NCBI RefSeq assembly: GCF_007993795.1
Contig: NZ_CP042476.1
Location: 3,100,001-3,164,000, forward strand
DNA from: Antarcticibacterium arcticum
GTDB lineage: Bacteria; Bacteroidota; Bacteroidia; Flavobacteriales; Flavobacteriaceae
Direction of reading: 5' to 3'
DNA: 64,000 nucleotides
Below the pieces are notes generated by a model that did not search any database, had not been told where the DNA came from, and saw only the letters and a list, made by a program, of their open reading frames with translations. Below are positions 63,103 through 64,000 of this stretch, piece by piece (the first letter of the stretch is position 1; every line of letters begins with the position of its first letter). A program made the position numbers and the translations under genes.

Positions 63103-64000
63103 ATGAAAAAAATTACAATTCTGGTTCTTGGATTGGCCTTATTATCAAACTTACAGGTTTTCTCCCAGGAGGAAAGGGACCGGGTTATAACTACAGCCGT
63201 TCCATTCCTTTTAATTGCTGCCGATGCAAGGGCCGCCGGTATGGGTGATCAGGGTGTGGCAACTTCTGCCGATGCTTTTTCACAGCAATGGAATCCTGCC
63301 AAATATGCCTTTATTACCAGCCAGCAGGGAGTGGGGGTTTCTTATACTCCTTATTTAAGCAATATTGTTAACGATATTTTCCTTGGGAATCTTACCTATT
63401 TTAACCGGCTGGATGATCGTAGTGCCGTTGCGGCCAGTTTAAGGTTTTTTAGCCTTGGATCAATTGAAACCCAAATGGGGTTTGAGGATATGCCTTTGAT
63501 TCTTAGTCCTAATGAAATGACGCTGGATCTTTCCTACGCTCTGCGTTTGAGTGATAATTTTTCTATGGCAGTAGCAGGTAGGTATCTAAGATCAGACCTG
63601 AAGCTTGCTGTTAATAATGAAGATGCCACTGCGGCTTCCACCTTTGGGGTAGACGTGGCTGCTTATTACCAAAGCCAATCTCTGGTATTTGCCAATTTTG
63701 ACGGAAGATTCCGCGGAGGGGCAAATATTTCCAATATAGGGCCTAAGATCAAATATGATGAGGTAGGCCAGGAAAATTTTATTCCAACCAACCTGAAATT
63801 AGGTGGCGGCTTTGATTTTATTTTTGATGCAGATAATAAACTTGGAACTTATCTTGAATTTAATAAATTACTTGTACCCACTCCACAGGATTTTAACGGG
63901 GATGGTACAATTGACAGGGCAGATGAAGAAGAGTATAATAATATAGGAGCAATTCAAGGGATCTTTAAATCCTTTAATGATGCTCCGGGAGGATTTGGAG
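63103..64000 (+). CDS. porV: T9SS outer-membrane protein PorV (partial, runs off the window)
   Basis: The first 299 residues of PorV (LptO/PG27 family), an outer-membrane barrel that carries T9SS cargo from the translocon to the PorU sortase. Signal peptide ends VFSQE near 23. Hallmarks are TAVPFLLIAADARAAGMGD near 31 and SADAFSQQWNPAKYAF near 55; later comes DFNGDGTIDRADEEEY near 266. The ATG at 63103 was chosen because the ATG at 63098 is followed at once by a stop. The C-terminus lies beyond position 64000. It is divergent from gldJ, and the expected partner porU is not between them. Confidence 0.92.
   Translation, partial: MKKITILVLGLALLSNLQVFSQEERDRVITTAVPFLLIAADARAAGMGDQGVATSADAFSQQWNPAKYAFITSQQGVGVSYTPYLSNIVNDIFLGNLTYFNRLDDRSAVAASLRFFSLGSIETQMGFEDMPLILSPNEMTLDLSYALRLSDNFSMAVAGRYLRSDLKLAVNNEDATAASTFGVDVAAYYQSQSLVFANFDGRFRGGANISNIGPKIKYDEVGQENFIPTNLKLGGGFDFIFDADNKLGTYLEFNKLLVPTPQDFNGDGTIDRADEEEYNNIGAIQGIFKSFNDAPGGFG

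Overview
The window is a block of mostly core chromosome from a member of the Bacteroidota, almost certainly class Flavobacteriia (family Flavobacteriaceae, of the Gramella/Salegentibacter/Zunongwangia type; the genus is inferred from general protein resemblance and was not tested). Evidence: a gliding and type IX secretion (T9SS) locus (gldJ, porV), a large secreted metalloprotease with a C-terminal T9SS sorting domain, a SusC/SusD outer-membrane uptake pair, a DnaE replicase carrying its own N-terminal proofreading exonuclease, and promoters of the Bacteroidota type (TTG, about 19 bases, TAnnTTTG) in front of both tRNA genes and several operons. There is no rRNA, CRISPR array, complete insertion sequence or prophage.

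Layout. 0-9 kb: tRNA modification (trmN6), ribosome biogenesis (rimM, rpsP), a four-helix stress-type protein, dnaE, trxA and a DUF58 protein, then tRNA-Asp. 9-25 kb: the M4 metalloprotease, a secreted sugar-isomerase-like protein, several small enzymes, and a minus-strand cluster of an anion transporter, an M19 dipeptidase and a giant beta-propeller amidohydrolase. 25-29 kb: cation/proton antiporter, a short SSB, a ribosome hibernation factor, DUF456. 29-35 kb: a BlaI/BlaR1-type repressor and sensor-protease pair with two visible operator dyads, a TPR protein, a MerR-type regulator with a cobalamin-binding signature, and a creatininase-family gene broken by a one-base frameshift. 35-41 kb: glycosyltransferase, ruvC, an inserted four-helix (S23/bIVP) gene flanked by matching inverted repeats, hemW, a cyclase-family enzyme. 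41-44 kb: rplM-rpsI-rpsB-tsf with structured leaders. 44-50 kb: two paralogous lipoproteins with duplicated promoters, then the orphan SusC/SusD operon. 50-59 kb: polA, a membrane phosphoesterase, a thioredoxin-fold protein lacking its cysteines, a polysaccharide deacetylase and a large DUF2723 membrane protein. 59-64 kb: tRNA-Gln followed by a decayed copy of its 3' end and terminator, murF, gldJ, and the divergent start of porV, which runs off the window.

How it works together: most genes are housekeeping (replication, translation, cell wall, heme delivery). The accessory functions concern the cell surface: T9SS parts and a T9SS substrate, peptide and nutrient uptake, and lipoproteins. I see no clearly new multi-gene system. 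The most promising unexplained signals are small: the duplicated tRNA-Gln 3' end, the three 10-base-phased repeats upstream of ssb, the paired hairpins around rpsB, the inverted-repeat-bounded bIVP gene, the shared promoter element of the twin lipoproteins, the hairpin-rich stretch after tRNA-Asp, and the absence of porU between gldJ and porV.

Gene-free stretches over 300 bases: 8834-9431 (tRNA-Asp, several hairpins), 13680-14205 (one good plus-strand promoter, otherwise AT-rich), 27652-28039 (ssb/hpf control region with phased repeats), 43709-44084 (rplM promoter and leader, lipoprotein promoter), 62751-63102 (divergent gldJ/porV promoters).
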